Positions 43,044-53,064 of a stretch of DNA of 64,000 bases are shown one piece after another (position 1 is the stretch's first letter; every line of letters starts with the position of its first letter). Both the position numbers and the translations under genes were made by a program. Source of the DNA: Hyparrhenia diplandra (taxonomy: Eukaryota > Streptophyta > Magnoliopsida > Poales > Poaceae); assembly GCA_015847255.1 (NCBI GenBank), contig JADLZK010010433.1, forward strand, positions 186,001 to 250,000, given 5' to 3'. The notes below the pieces were generated by a model. The model saw only the letters and a list, made by a program, of their open reading frames with translations. It had not been told where the DNA came from and did not search any database.

Positions 43044-45031
43044 ATAGTTGTCCATCGTGCCGTGCCGGCACGGCCCGCCGTGCCGTCGTGCTTGCGCCGT
43101 GCCGTGCTCATGCCCGGCCTCCGGCCCGAGGCGCGACCTGTTGCGCCGCCGGGCCGCCCGTGAGCACGGCGTGCGGCCGGGCGGCACGACGAGCCCGGCA
43201 CGCCTTCGCCGCCCGCGCGCTGACCGCCTGGGGTCGAAGAAGAGCGCCGCCGCCCACGCACCGGTCGCTTGGGGTCGGCGAGCGCTGCCGCCCGCTACGA
43301 TGGCTGGGGTTGAGAAGAGCACCGCCCGCTGCCTCTTGGCTCGGCTGGGGTCGGAGAAGAGCGCTGCCGCCGTGCGCGCTGGCTGGCTGGGGTCGGAGAA
43401 GAGCGCACGCACCGGCGGCTGCCCGGAGGAGAGGGAGGAGGCGGAGGAGACACAGTATAGGCGGAGGCGGAGCGGAGGGAGGAGGCTGTCGCGGCGGCGT
43501 AGGGAGTGTGCGGTCACGGGCACGGCCTCACGCGACGGGATTGGGATGGAGTGGGGATTGAAGTTAGGGTTAGGAAGAGAGCAGGCCATATTGGGGTTGT
43601 TGGCGGGCTGCCCTCCTGGCGATTCACCGGGCTGCCACCGTGCCGGCCCTTTTGTCGGGCCGTGCTCGGGCCGTGCCACGGGCTGGGATGGCAGCCCAGG
43701 CACGGCCTGCACTAGTACTGAAAAAGATTTTGCGTGACGGGCGAAATAGGTTTTACGTGGCGGGCACCGGCAGCCGTCACTAATGAAAGGTCACGGTTAA
43801 TTGCGTGACTTTGCGTGACGGGCTACAAGTGCCCGCCACAAGAAAGATTTTATCCGTGACGGGCACATTAGAACGCCCGCCACGGGATGGTTTGAAAAAA
43901 AATAAAAAAATACAAAAACCCTAGACAGGCCCGCTAAAGCCCATCCATGGGCCCGCCGGAGCCCATCTAGGGCAACACGACGGACGGACCGCGCCGCGGC
44001 CGAACCACCACGCCGACCGCCGCCGTCGATCCCTTTGGGGACGCTGGGAAGCCGCCGCGCCCGCCGTCGATGCCGCTGGGACGCTGGGGAAGCCTGCCGC
44101 CGCCGATCCGGGGAAGCCGCCGCGCCGCCGTCGATCCCGCTGGGCGCGCGCCGCAGGAGTCCCGCCTCGATCCGCCGCCGCGGAGTGGATCCGTGGCCGC
44201 CAGGAGCCGCTCCACCGATCCGCCGCCGGTTGGCCCGCCACCCGCCGGATCCGCCGCCAGCGCGCCCCGATCCGTCGGAAATGGAGCGCCCCGCCGCTTG
44301 CCGCCGGAGGAGGAGGCGGCCGCGTCGAGGGAGGAAGGGTCGGCCGCGTCGAGGGAGGGAGGGTCGGCCGCGTCGGATTCCGCCTTCGCGCCGGATCTCG
44401 CGGCAACCGCCTCCCCCGCACCGGATCTCGCCGGCAACCGCCTCCTCGCGCCGGATCTCGCCGGCCTTCACCTCCACGCCGGGGAGGCCGCCGCCGCCCG
44501 CCATAGGAGGTGGAGAAGGAAGAGAAGGAATCGAGGGAGGGAGGTGGAGACCCGCTGTCGTTGGGGAGGAGAGAGTGGTTGGGGAGGTGGGAGAGTGGTG
44601 GGGAGAAGGAATGACTGAATGAGTCTGCGCCCAAACCCTAAGTGTCGTCTTATATACGGCCCGATACGGAGTGAGTTTGGGCTTGGGAGTGGGCCTCGGC
44701 GCTTTTTACGTTGCGGGCGTTTCTAACAGGACCGTCACGCCAAAATAGACCTATTTTACATGACGGCCACTTATAAATGCCCGCCACACAAAAAATCTTT
44801 TCCGTGACGGGCAAAAAATGCCCGCCACGTGAAAAAAAAGAAAAGCTGGGCGATGGCGGGGTATTTTCCGTGACGGGCAAAAAAGTGCCATAACGGAAAA
44901 AGATTTTGCAAGTGCTCGCAAAATCATTTCGTTACTAGTGCTGGTGCCTCGGGCCGGGCCGTGCTTCCGGGCGGGCCAAATCGCCCGTGTCGCGAGCCGG
45001 GCCGACGGCGCCGGGCTGGATGGACATATAT
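43044..45031. mobile_element. Non-autonomous hAT-like element, split by a CACTA element
   Basis: The direct repeat aagtgcctat is at 43034-43043 and 45032-45041 (8-bp hAT duplication plus chance matches). The ends tagttgtccatc and gatggacatata are imperfect inverted repeats. Dense gtgccgtgccggcacgg motifs lie near both ends. The paralogous sequence at about 50030-50110 lacks the insertion. Without the CACTA it is about 750 bp. Confidence 0.65.
43710..44940 (-). mobile_element. Non-autonomous CACTA element (second complete copy)
   Basis: CACTAGTACTGAAAAAG at the left, ...ATTTCGTTACTAGTG at the right, target duplication CTG at 43707-43709 and 44941-44943. 1231 bp. Subterminal gtgacgggc/cgcccgccac motifs. 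On the minus strand it has a TATA (gtatataag, about 44657-44649), the same ctcattcagtcattccttct leader as 36101-37252, and an open frame from 44504 (MAGGGGLPGVEVKAGEIRRE, 235 aa, Arg/Gly-rich). Confidence 0.92.
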
Positions 45032-45041
45032 AAGTGCCTAT

Positions 45042-45561
45042 CGATTTGCATTGAACACCAGCGGGCCTTTAGTTTTGAGATTTTTACAAAAGTCACTTGT
45101 TCGATAATCTCGTGAATTACCGTGTCAGTGCTCCAAAAGTTGCAGCTATGTGCTGTGCGCCGGATTATATACGATCAAACGCTTGTTGTCTCACTTGTCT
45201 CCCTCACACGACACAGGCAAGGTATTGCATGTGAGTTGTGACCAAGGTAAACTTGCTCGTAGACATTAGACGACTGAACCTCAAAACACGTCTTGTGCGT
45301 TCCATTCTGTCGGCCCGACAATGTATTGGGGGAGAATATGCAGTGTAAACTCCACGCTGGATGGAAACTTGCAAACTTGCATCCTGGTCCATTAGATCTT
45401 CAACGTACACTATTATATGAGCTAATGCTATGATGGCACCGTCTGAAAGCGCTCAAACCGGCGGGCTGACCTAGCTAGTGCATACTGTTTGTTGTCCTGG
45501 GAGACTTTTGGGAAACCGCCACACCCAACGACGGGGCCTGCTCGTTGCAGAAGCAGTAACG
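45042..45561. repeat. Host flank copies, no gene seen
   Basis: 45045-45160 matches about 50065-50190 (gagatttttacaaaagtcac, gttgcagctatgtgctgtg). 45456-45560 matches about 40718-40790. No conserved frame. Confidence 0.65.
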
Positions 45562-45576
45562 AAGCTGCAGCTAGCG

Positions 45577-45959
45577 AAACGGGGCGAGATATTAGCGATG
45601 CAGCGGATGGGGTTCATCGACCGTTGTAGGGAGCCCACAGCTGCGGAGAAGGAGGCGTACGACAACTGCCTCGTGGATCCTAACCCCTCTCATAAGGAGG
45701 CGTTGCGGCGGATCCTCGCAGGTGGGACGCCGAGGCGATCGAGGCGTCGCGCTAGCCGACACGCCTGATCGTCGGAAGCGTCTAGGTTGTTCGATTAGTG
45801 AGTAATAGCGTCTCGATTTCCTTCCGCTAGGGTGGGCTGAACTGATTGTATAACTCTTTTTCCCCCTAGTGCGTCACTTGTGGCGCGTCGTTGTAAACTT
45901 TGTTATCTTTTTGCTTAATATAAAAAATTAAGCAAACCTTTTGCGTATTCGAGAAAAAA
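45577..45959 (+). mobile_element. 5'-truncated non-LTR retroelement (383 bp)
   Basis: The perfect 15-bp target duplication aagctgcagctagcg lies at 45562-45576 and 45960-45974, with a short A-run at the 3' end. It contains the end of a reading frame (GEILAMQRMGFIDRCREPTA ... up to a stop near 45768), then about 190 bp of 3' UTR with gttatctttttgcttaat. Probably the C-terminal end of a LINE ORF2. The frame appears as a longer ORF from 45478 only because host sequence happens to be open upstream. Confidence 0.85.
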
Positions 45960-45974
45960 AAGCTGCAGCTAGCG

Positions 45975-46139
45975 TGCTACTACCCCGGTGGCTCCTTGTG
46001 TTGTGTCCCCTCGATGCTGCAACCAACAGAGGCCTTGGCCATCTTTGCTATCAAGCCTTGACTCGGCCATGACCGCCTTGACCGCCGGATTTCTGGAGTG
46101 GGTGCGGTCGAGCCGTGTGCTCGTGGCATGTCCTGCCCG
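45975..46139. repeat. Host flank between insertions
   Basis: gctccttgtgttgtgtcccctc and aggccttggccatctttgctatc are variants of the motif at 31385 and 42330. 46132-46139 is the hAT target site. Confidence 0.6.
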
Positions 46140-46576
46140 CAGGGCCGGTCCTGAGTATTTTTGGACCTGGAGCGAACCTAAAATTTTGGACCTTTTTATA
46201 TGAACATAACACTATTTACTAAGTACAATTTCATAAAATAGGGATCATGTGAGAAGCACTTACATGTAGTCAATAACTAAATTTAGAATTCTTAGCCTAC
46301 CTCACTGAACCGTTGATTGTGGGCTTCTGGCGACTCGAACAGGGATGATGGAAATTGGAATACTAGATGCTTAGGGATCAGTCGATCATGATCGGGATGT
46401 ACATATGGTATTTTCTGGTTTTCTGGTTTCTGCTTTCTGCTGTTTTAGAACACCGAAGACTGTATTTCCCATTACTTTAGAATGTAAATACTAGTATTGT
46501 GTACGTATACCGGGGCCCATACGATTCCTGGACCTGGGACGATCGCCCCTCCCGCCCCACCCCAGGGCCGGGCCTG
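46140..46576. mobile_element. hAT-type MITE (437 bp)
   Basis: Ends CAGGGCCGGTCCTGAG and CCCAGGGCCGGGCCTG are inverted repeats. The exact 8-bp target duplication cctgcccg lies at 46132-46139 and 46577-46584. Non-coding. Confidence 0.9.
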
Positions 46577-46589
46577 CCTGCCCGCCGCC

Positions 46590-47870
46590 TGTTGACACCT
46601 CTTAAGCCATGTTTTTATGTGTTAATTAAACATATAATAAGGATATAAAAAGAATAAAATGTGTAGAATAGGTGTTATACTGATAAAGTTCCACGAGTTT
46701 TGGTGATTTATATCTTTTCAGGGACTTAACAGGAAAATATCGGAAAACTGAGAGAAAACCCCCCAAACAATAAGGAGATTTACCAGAGAAGAATTTCGAT
46801 CCGAAAAGTGAACTAAAACATTCTAGAAGACACCAGAAGACACCAGGAAAGACCTGACAGGCAGGGCCCACCCTAGCCTGGCGGCCGCCAGCTCAGATGG
46901 GGCCGACCGCCAGGTGGGTCCCACCTGTCGGCCTCATCTTCCTAGGTCGGTTTCTAACCGACTTTGAGGTTGTATCTACGCCATTGTTGAAGTCGGTTTG
47001 ATCTAAGGGCCAGCATTCATCCACAAGGACTATATAAGGAGGGTCCTACCTCTGGCTTTAGGCATGAAAATCATTATTCATCATACTCAGCTCTGATCAT
47101 AGCTAGAGCCATACCTCTCTAATTAGAAGAGCTAGATCAAGTTGAGAGAGATTAGTAGAAAGTTGAGAGATAGATCAAAGAACTTGATTAGAGTTCTAGA
47201 TCTGTTCTTGAGAGATAAGAAGTAGAGTTGAGAAGAAGTAAGGAGAAGTACCGGATCTGTCGGTGACTCTCTACGCTTGTACCTCTGGGATCAAAGGCTT
47301 CATTGCACTTGATCTTGAGACTTCTTTGGTGGATCAACCTTATATTTGAGTAAGTTCACTTATTTATATTTATTTTGGTTTATGACTCATTAGAGTACTT
47401 TAATTCTTGTCGCTCTTGAATTGAAGTTGTTACCCCTAGTGTAAACGTGGTGTTTAGACTAGATAACTCATAAATACACCCTACTTGCCGGAGCGTGGTA
47501 GATCGTGGTAGTGACAGTACTATTGATTTCCTTTGGATTCCACTTCCCGTAAGATAGGACACGTAGGACATAGTTGCTGGGGGAATAGTAAGTTTCGCCC
47601 TTACTTTCCTTTGAGTACGTCCCCATTAAGGAATATCTTTAAGCCTTATAAAAGTATAAACTAGACAACCATAGAATTCTTCTCACCTTTTATCTGAACT
47701 CCCGTTCCTTCCTATTATCTCAGGGATTAGTTTTGTCTCATTATTCTCACACCATTCTCCCTGTGGATTCGATATTTAAAACCCTCACCTGGGTGAAGTG
47801 CTCATCGTTTCTGTTCGCTTGCAGACTATACAAATTTATAAATAATTCTGTAGGATAACTTTTACCAACA
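46590..47870 (+). mobile_element. Solo LTR, Ty3/gypsy type
   Basis: TGTTGACACCTC...TTTTACCAACA, target duplication CCGCC at 46585-46589 and 47871-47875. A TATA box (ctatataagg) lies at about 47032. The U5 part has ccctgtggattcgatatttaaaac and ggtgaagtgctcatcg, wording common near the end of grass gypsy LTRs. The empty site is at about 49250 and 31770 (cctgcccgccgcccggcaa). Confidence 0.93.
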
Positions 47871-47875
47871 CCGCC

Positions 47876-48423
47876 CGTCAAAGCGATGTTGCAGGGCTGG
47901 TGGTGGTGGCGGGACGCTGTTGCGCTTGTGCCTGCACGGGAGTTGGGAAGGGAAGCAGCCAAATGCAGTTGAATGGAAGTACACGCTTGCGCCTGCGCGG
48001 ATAAAGTTCGTTTTGCTGGAGAAGACAAGCTTTTCCAATGCTGCCACTGGCAGGCCCAACCAGCAGCTTCCTTGTTCACTTGTTCATTACTACTACTCCC
48101 ATGACCCCATCGACAGAGGACGATCCGTGGCATGAATTCGGAACTGTGCGATTGCGACCAGTGGTGGAGCATGAGGTTAAACTAGGCCAGGATGGCCTAT
48201 ATGCAACAGTAAAAGCATAGTATCATCCAAAAGAACATGCAAGAGAAGTTGCATGCACGTTTAGACATAGTACACGGACTTGTAACACGTATTAAGTCTA
48301 CGGTACAAGTCTGGCGTGATGAAAGAGCTGAGAGTGAAAATTGCAAAATTGTTGTCCATTTTTTTTTAATGAAAATTGCAGAAAGCTGTGTACTACTGCA
48401 CATTGCATGCACACATTGTCAGT
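47876..48423. other. Duplicated host sequence, no gene recognised
   Basis: 47880-47950 matches 49268-49330 (gctgttgcgcttg.gcctgc). Short frames only. Confidence 0.5.
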
Positions 48424-48760
48424 CAATTAAAGCTTTGTCCCCTCACATCAATTAAGTTTTCCTTGCATGCACAGCTTTACCCTCTCACATCAATCAAGTT
48501 CTCCTTGCATGCACATTAAAGCTTTGTCCTCTCACATCAATCAAGTTCTCCTTGCATGCACATTAAAGCTTTGCCCTCTCACATCAATCAAGTTCTCCTT
48601 GCATGCACATTAAAGCTTTGCCCTCTCACATCAATTAAGTTCTCCTTGCATGCACATTAAAGTTTTGCCCCCTCCCATCAATCAAGTTCTCCTTACATGC
48701 ACAGTACTTGTCAGCTAATTAAAACTTTACCCTCTCTCGTCAATCAAGTTGTTTCTCCAT
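48424..48760 (+). repeat. 47-bp minisatellite, about 6-7 units
   Basis: The unit is cattaaagctttgccctctc followed by acatcaatcaagttctccttgcatgca split over the next bases. Three central units are nearly identical and the outer ones are diverged. A single-copy form of the unit start (attaaagctttgccctctcccatca) is present at about 32560-32590 and 13690-13725. Confidence 0.9.
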
Positions 48761-49590
48761 GTCTACTGTATTGTAGTAGACATGTTGTCACTCAATTAAA
48801 GCTTTGTCCTCTCCTATCCACCAAATTACTTTCACTCTCTCCATCCCATTAGAATAATAATTTAAGGGAATAGATGTGAAATTATAAAAATGGGCCTTGA
48901 AAGGTCAAACCCACACTTATCTCCTTCAAAGTACGATCCATGTACTTGAGTTCAAGTAGTATTGGCTTGTGTACCGCTAGACATGCCATTTGCTTCAGGG
49001 ATGTTCGTATAGTGCAACAGAGACACAGTAGTAGTCAAAGGTTGGATTGGATCGGTCGTAGTAACAGAGTTGAGGTTAAGAGCTCAGAAAGAACAACGAA
49101 CAAGGAAGTTGATAACAAGATTGTGTGGTGTCCAGCAATTGGCCAGGATTGGAAAAGCTTGCATTTGACCAATTGCTAGAAAAGCTTGTGTGGGTACGAT
49201 CGACCGCCGGCTACGCCTCCGCCTGACCGCCTGCAATCGCTGGCGTGACCTGCCCGCCGCCCGGCAAAGCGATGGTGGGATGGTGGCGGTGGCGGGCGGC
49301 TGTTGCGCTTGCGCCTGCGCGCGGGAGTCGGGCACGGGAGCAGCGAAACGCTCCACACAGCGTCACACCCGCACAAGGATCGGGAGTAGTACTACTACCG
49401 CGCACTGCACTGCACTGCATGGAAACAGTAGAATGGAACCGCTCTATAGACACGACATTTGCTTCAGGGCTGTTCGGCTGCACGACACTCTGCCCCTATC
49501 TATTGTACTACTCGGCGCCTGATGTGTACTGATGTCTCCCAATCTGCCAACCGTATTCAATGAGCGCCGTGTGTCTTCCATCCCACCGTC
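48761..49590. other. Host sequence with dispersed duplicates, no gene seen
   Basis: 49246-49290 is the cctgcccgccgcccggcaaagcg motif. 49450-49530 matches about 42500-42590 (ggctgttcggctgca, ctctgcccc). No recognised domain. Confidence 0.5.
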
Positions 49591-49594
49591 CGTT

Positions 49595-49835
49595 CTGCCT
49601 TCGTTCTCTGCGCCAGGGGCCTCGCCCGTGCGCGACACCATCCAATGCTGCCTGCATCGGCCACCTGCACACGACCGACCCTCGGGTCCGGGCGCGGCTT
49701 CATCGATGCCGAGCGTGTCGCCGCACACCGGCCCCCTCCTAGAAGAGCCAGCGCGCGCGCTGGCCGGAGTCCGCGCGTCGGCGGCGAAGAGCGAGATGCT
49801 CGTCGTCGTCACCGCCGTACGTACGTGCGTTATTA
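49595..49835 (+). pseudogene. Unidentified GC-rich coding-like fragment, copy 2
   Basis: Shares SPVRD.IQ.C and IGHLHTTDPRVRAR with 42815-42960 after small frame shifts. It then has FIDAERVAAH in one frame and TGPLLEEPARALAGVRASAA with KSEMLVVVTA in another. It appears to be the less truncated of the two copies, but is broken by at least two indels. Family not recognised. Confidence 0.4.
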
Positions 49836-50412
49836 GCAAGGTGCTTCATTCATGTTACTTCTTCGTGATGAGTCCGTTCCCTTGACCTAGCTGATTGATC
49901 GCTTGCTTGCATTTTCACAATGTTATCCGGTCTTCCGGTGGGTTCTGCTCGCTGAAACTGAGATTGAACACATGACTTGTGCTAACTTTATACTACATGA
50001 TCGATTGGTACTGTTGTTTAGATAGTATGCATATTGAACCACAGAAGACACAACACGTGGCTGCTATCTATTTGAACACTGCCTTTTTGTTCTGAGATTT
50101 TTAGAAAACTCGCTCGTTCGATGATATATATATCGTGAGTTACCTACCGTGTGATGTGAGCGGTGCAACATTTTCAGTTGCAGCTGTGTGGTGTGGCTGC
50201 AAAAGGAAAAGAGGGTACAGTCTACTAGAGCTCATAGTAGAAGACGCTGATGTTGTTTCAGTTCTTCCCCTTCTATATGGTCTGATGAATTGATCTACAT
50301 TCCTTTAGTTTGAATCGATTTACAGTTACAAGCCAAGGATACTCTTGGTGTTTGGTCGGTAGCTATGGTTGTGGTCAATGTGAGAACCTGCGAATTCAGA
50401 ACTTTACATATA
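49836..50412. repeat. Host flank, empty counterpart of the 43-45 kb insertions
   Basis: 49990-50190 aligns with 42960-43043 joined to 45032-45150. No gene seen. Confidence 0.65.
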
Positions 50413-50672
50413 CTCCCTCCGTCCCAAAAAAAAGAGTATCGTTTTATGTTTTATTGACTTCTTGTTTGACCATCCTCCTTATTCAAATTATTTGTATAAA
50501 TATTGTTTATTTTGTTATGACTTATTTTATCACTAAAGATACTTTAATAATTATTTATTTATTTCATGATTTTTTTTTTGCAAAACTATGATTTATTTTT
50601 TTAATAAGACAAACGGTTAAAAACAATGTCTAAAAAACCTAAAAAACGACACTCTTTTTAGAATGGTGGGAG
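50413..50672. mobile_element. Stowaway MITE
   Basis: CTCCCTCCGTCCCAAAAAAAAG to CTTTTTAGAATGGTGGGAG with TA on both sides. 260 bp, right end diverged. Confidence 0.8.
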
Positions 50673-51096
50673 TAAATATCTATTGTACTAGTTCAATTAT
50701 ATATGTTTCCCCACATGCCTATTAAAACTAACGACAGACGAAAAAGTATTTCCATGGGAATAATTATGCTTCCCCGCGCACTTTTTTTTTTTTTTTTTTT
50801 TTTTTGAAACTCCTGCATGCTGCACCTTGAGTGTGAGTGGGACTGGCGCGACGCCATCGACGGTGCCGTATATTACCTTGACAACGTGACGTGGGCGTCC
50901 TCGAACTTTAATTTTGCCTCTTAACAGCAACACGGTCGTAATTTTGTTCAAACTTTAGTACATTATTTGAATTGAGTTTTAAATACCACGTAGAGTATGA
51001 CGGAGGGAATACTACCAAATAGTCATGGTGGTGCGTGTTGTCCACCTCCCTGGATTATGCCTATAGTACGTCCTGTCGTCCTGAAAAAAACTCATA
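50673..51096. other. Spacer with a 27-base T-run
   Basis: The T-run at about 50780-50806 could be a minus-strand retroposon tail, but no target duplication was found. A GC-richer stretch follows (50815-50900) with no recognised family. Confidence 0.35.
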
Positions 51097-51280
51097 GACC
51101 CTGTTTGATTAGAGAGACTTTTTAATGTTGAGACTAAAAAAAGTCCATTTTAATCCATATAAAACTAAATGGGAAGTACTTTTTTATGACTATACTAAAA
51201 GTCTAAAAGATCCTGTAAGTCTTTTTTCTAAAAGTCTTTAGGACTAAAAAAGTTTGAGGACTATTTAATCAAATAGGGCC
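51097..51280. mobile_element. Tourist-like MITE (about 184 bp)
   Basis: Ends GACCCTGTTTGATTAGA and TTTAATCAAATAGGGCC are inverted repeats, with internal arms of aaagtcttt/aaaaagtc type. TTA follows on the right; the left flank (ATA) differs by one base. Confidence 0.7.
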
Positions 51281-52251
51281 TTAATTGACTGTGTTTGGAT
51301 TTTGTTTTGAGGGAAAATTGACTGTGTCTTAATGTTTGATGGGAAACGACGTGGACCTTGCTTCATGCAAAACGCAACGTGCGCCGTCAATGGGAGAGGT
51401 GAAAGACATAGATGCATTTATCTTGGGATAGAGGGAGTACTCCAAGCTTCTATAAAAACAAGCCCACAGTGTCTATGAACTATCAGGACTGCATGTTCAG
51501 TGCATATATCCTCGTTGATTGAATTATCAGGACTAGGCAACTGGCGCTGCTTGCTGCTTGTTCGTCGCTATCGGCGTGCCCGGCCGAAAGTTGGACGTTG
51601 ACGCGGTGAGAACCGGAGGACACGCCAGAGGCACCAGTAACCCCAGGGCAAGCCAATCCTCAGGTACACAGCACACATCTCACGTGTATGCTGTTGATGA
51701 GTTGGGAAATGACCGGATAACTGCACATTCGCTCGTCGATACGATGATTGATCGTGTGCTAGATTCTTAGTGCAAAGCAAGCCCTCTTCCACTCTCGAAC
51801 CTCAATTAGCTCGTGCGGTCCACCTGGGCTCTTGGGATTTCTAGTTTCTCATAGCAATGTATGGTCAATATATATACTGCAGACTTCTAAGATTTCTGGT
51901 CCAATCTCGAGCGTACAAGCAGCAAGTGATCAGTCCTCTTAGAAGAGAGAGAATTAGCACTAGAGTTTATTATAGCTTGTGTGCATCACCAACAAGGTTT
52001 ATCATCATCAGTCAGCAAATCGAAACAAGTGGGGGGAAAAAGTAGCATATTAGTATTACACAATCCAGAAGGGTCATTACCAACATTTGAACGCAAGATT
52101 GACAACACGCAATAACAGTTTGCGCATACTACAAAAGCCAAACAAGAGTCTAACGGGTTGTCGCAAAAATCAAACACCGAAGTTTGCGACCAACCAAATC
52201 GAGCAATGCAACTCAGGCAGATATGGACAGTTCACGGTTGAGCACTTGAGC
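51281..52251. other. 3' flank of DUF674-5, no gene seen
   Basis: Short frames without a recognised domain. A remnant tgggatagagggagtac at about 51424-51440 looks like one end of a Stowaway-type MITE. Confidence 0.4.
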
Positions 52252-53064
52252 TTAAACTTCAAAGCGCACGCGGGTACGCTTCTTGCTGAGGAAAACGTCC
52301 GTGAGGACAGTCTTGGACTGCAGCGATGCCTTAAGAATCTGCAGACCCTGCAAAAGCATTGCATGTTTCAATGAATAAGTAATTCAGCAAAAGAGGCAGA
52401 AAACAATGATGTGCATAATATAGATGCACGGATCGATCGGTGCCTGCACCTCGCTGTAGCCAATGTGGACGGTCTTCTCCTGGAGCACGCTGAAGTCTGT
52501 CACTCTGAGGGTGTTGAATAGCGCGACGGTGGAGATGTTGGACATGGGCGTCACCTTGAGGTCGTCCTTCACCGTGTATGTCACCGCAGCCTGCACGAAT
52601 CCTTCCTGCTTTTTCTGCCCGGAGCCATCAATATACTGTACTCCCATACCCATCTTATGGCCACATTTCGGACAGGTGGTTTTTGAACTATTCGTCACGT
52701 ATTTGTCGCATCGGTTCCGGCATAGGAAGAGCTGCGGAGACGATGGCGGTGGCAGTAGAAGGGAGCTGCGGCTGGTGCTCGCGGCCGACGGCATGACCTT
52801 GGGCCAGAGGAGGTCTTTCTTCTCGGCATTGGGAAGGATGTAGTCGTAATCGAGATCCAACACGCTGTCATAAAGGTTGCCAACACTTCCGCACATGTGC
52901 TGCGAACCAAGCATTTCGGCAATCTTTGTGATCGGGAGGGCGAGAAGTGAGAAGAGGAAGTCCACGACGTCCTTATTTGCCTCAGCGAACAACACATGAT
53001 TTTTCTTGGTGTCGATAAGGAGCTTCATCTCAAGTGTGGTGGTGGTGGTGGTGTTGGTCCCCAT
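52252..53064 (-). CDS. DUF674 family protein, copy 5 (intact, 236 aa)
   Basis: Exon 1 is 53064-52450 (205 codons), intron 52449-52348 (102 bp, gtgcag...tgcag), exon 2 52347-52252 (31 codons plus TAA). Start MGTNTTTTTTLEMKLLIDTK (a Thr run just before the core), then NHVLFAEANKDVVDFLFSLL. A four-Cys set FLCRNRCDKYV and TTCPKCGHKMG suggests a complete zinc ribbon (about residues 113-138). AAVTYTVKDDLKVTPMSNIS, TVALFNTLRVTDFSVLQEKT and VHIGYSE follow. Exon 2 has GLQILKASLQSKTVLTDVFL and a short basic end (SKKRTRVRFEV). There is no frameshift and both splice sites are canonical. No obvious TATA lies within 100 bp. The 5' leader may extend into the duplicated region upstream. The family is plant-specific and of unknown function. 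Confidence 0.94.

Noticed and set aside
43048..43737. Long frames on both strands in GC-rich DNA
   Set aside because: They consist of gtgccgtgcc-type subterminal repeats of a hAT-like element and do not match any domain.
48424..48760. Regularly spaced repeats that might suggest a CRISPR array
   Set aside because: The 47-bp units are contiguous, with no unique spacers, in a plant genome; it is a minisatellite.
50780..50806. T-run as another tail-only retro-insertion
   Set aside because: No direct repeat of 8 bp or more was found on its two sides.
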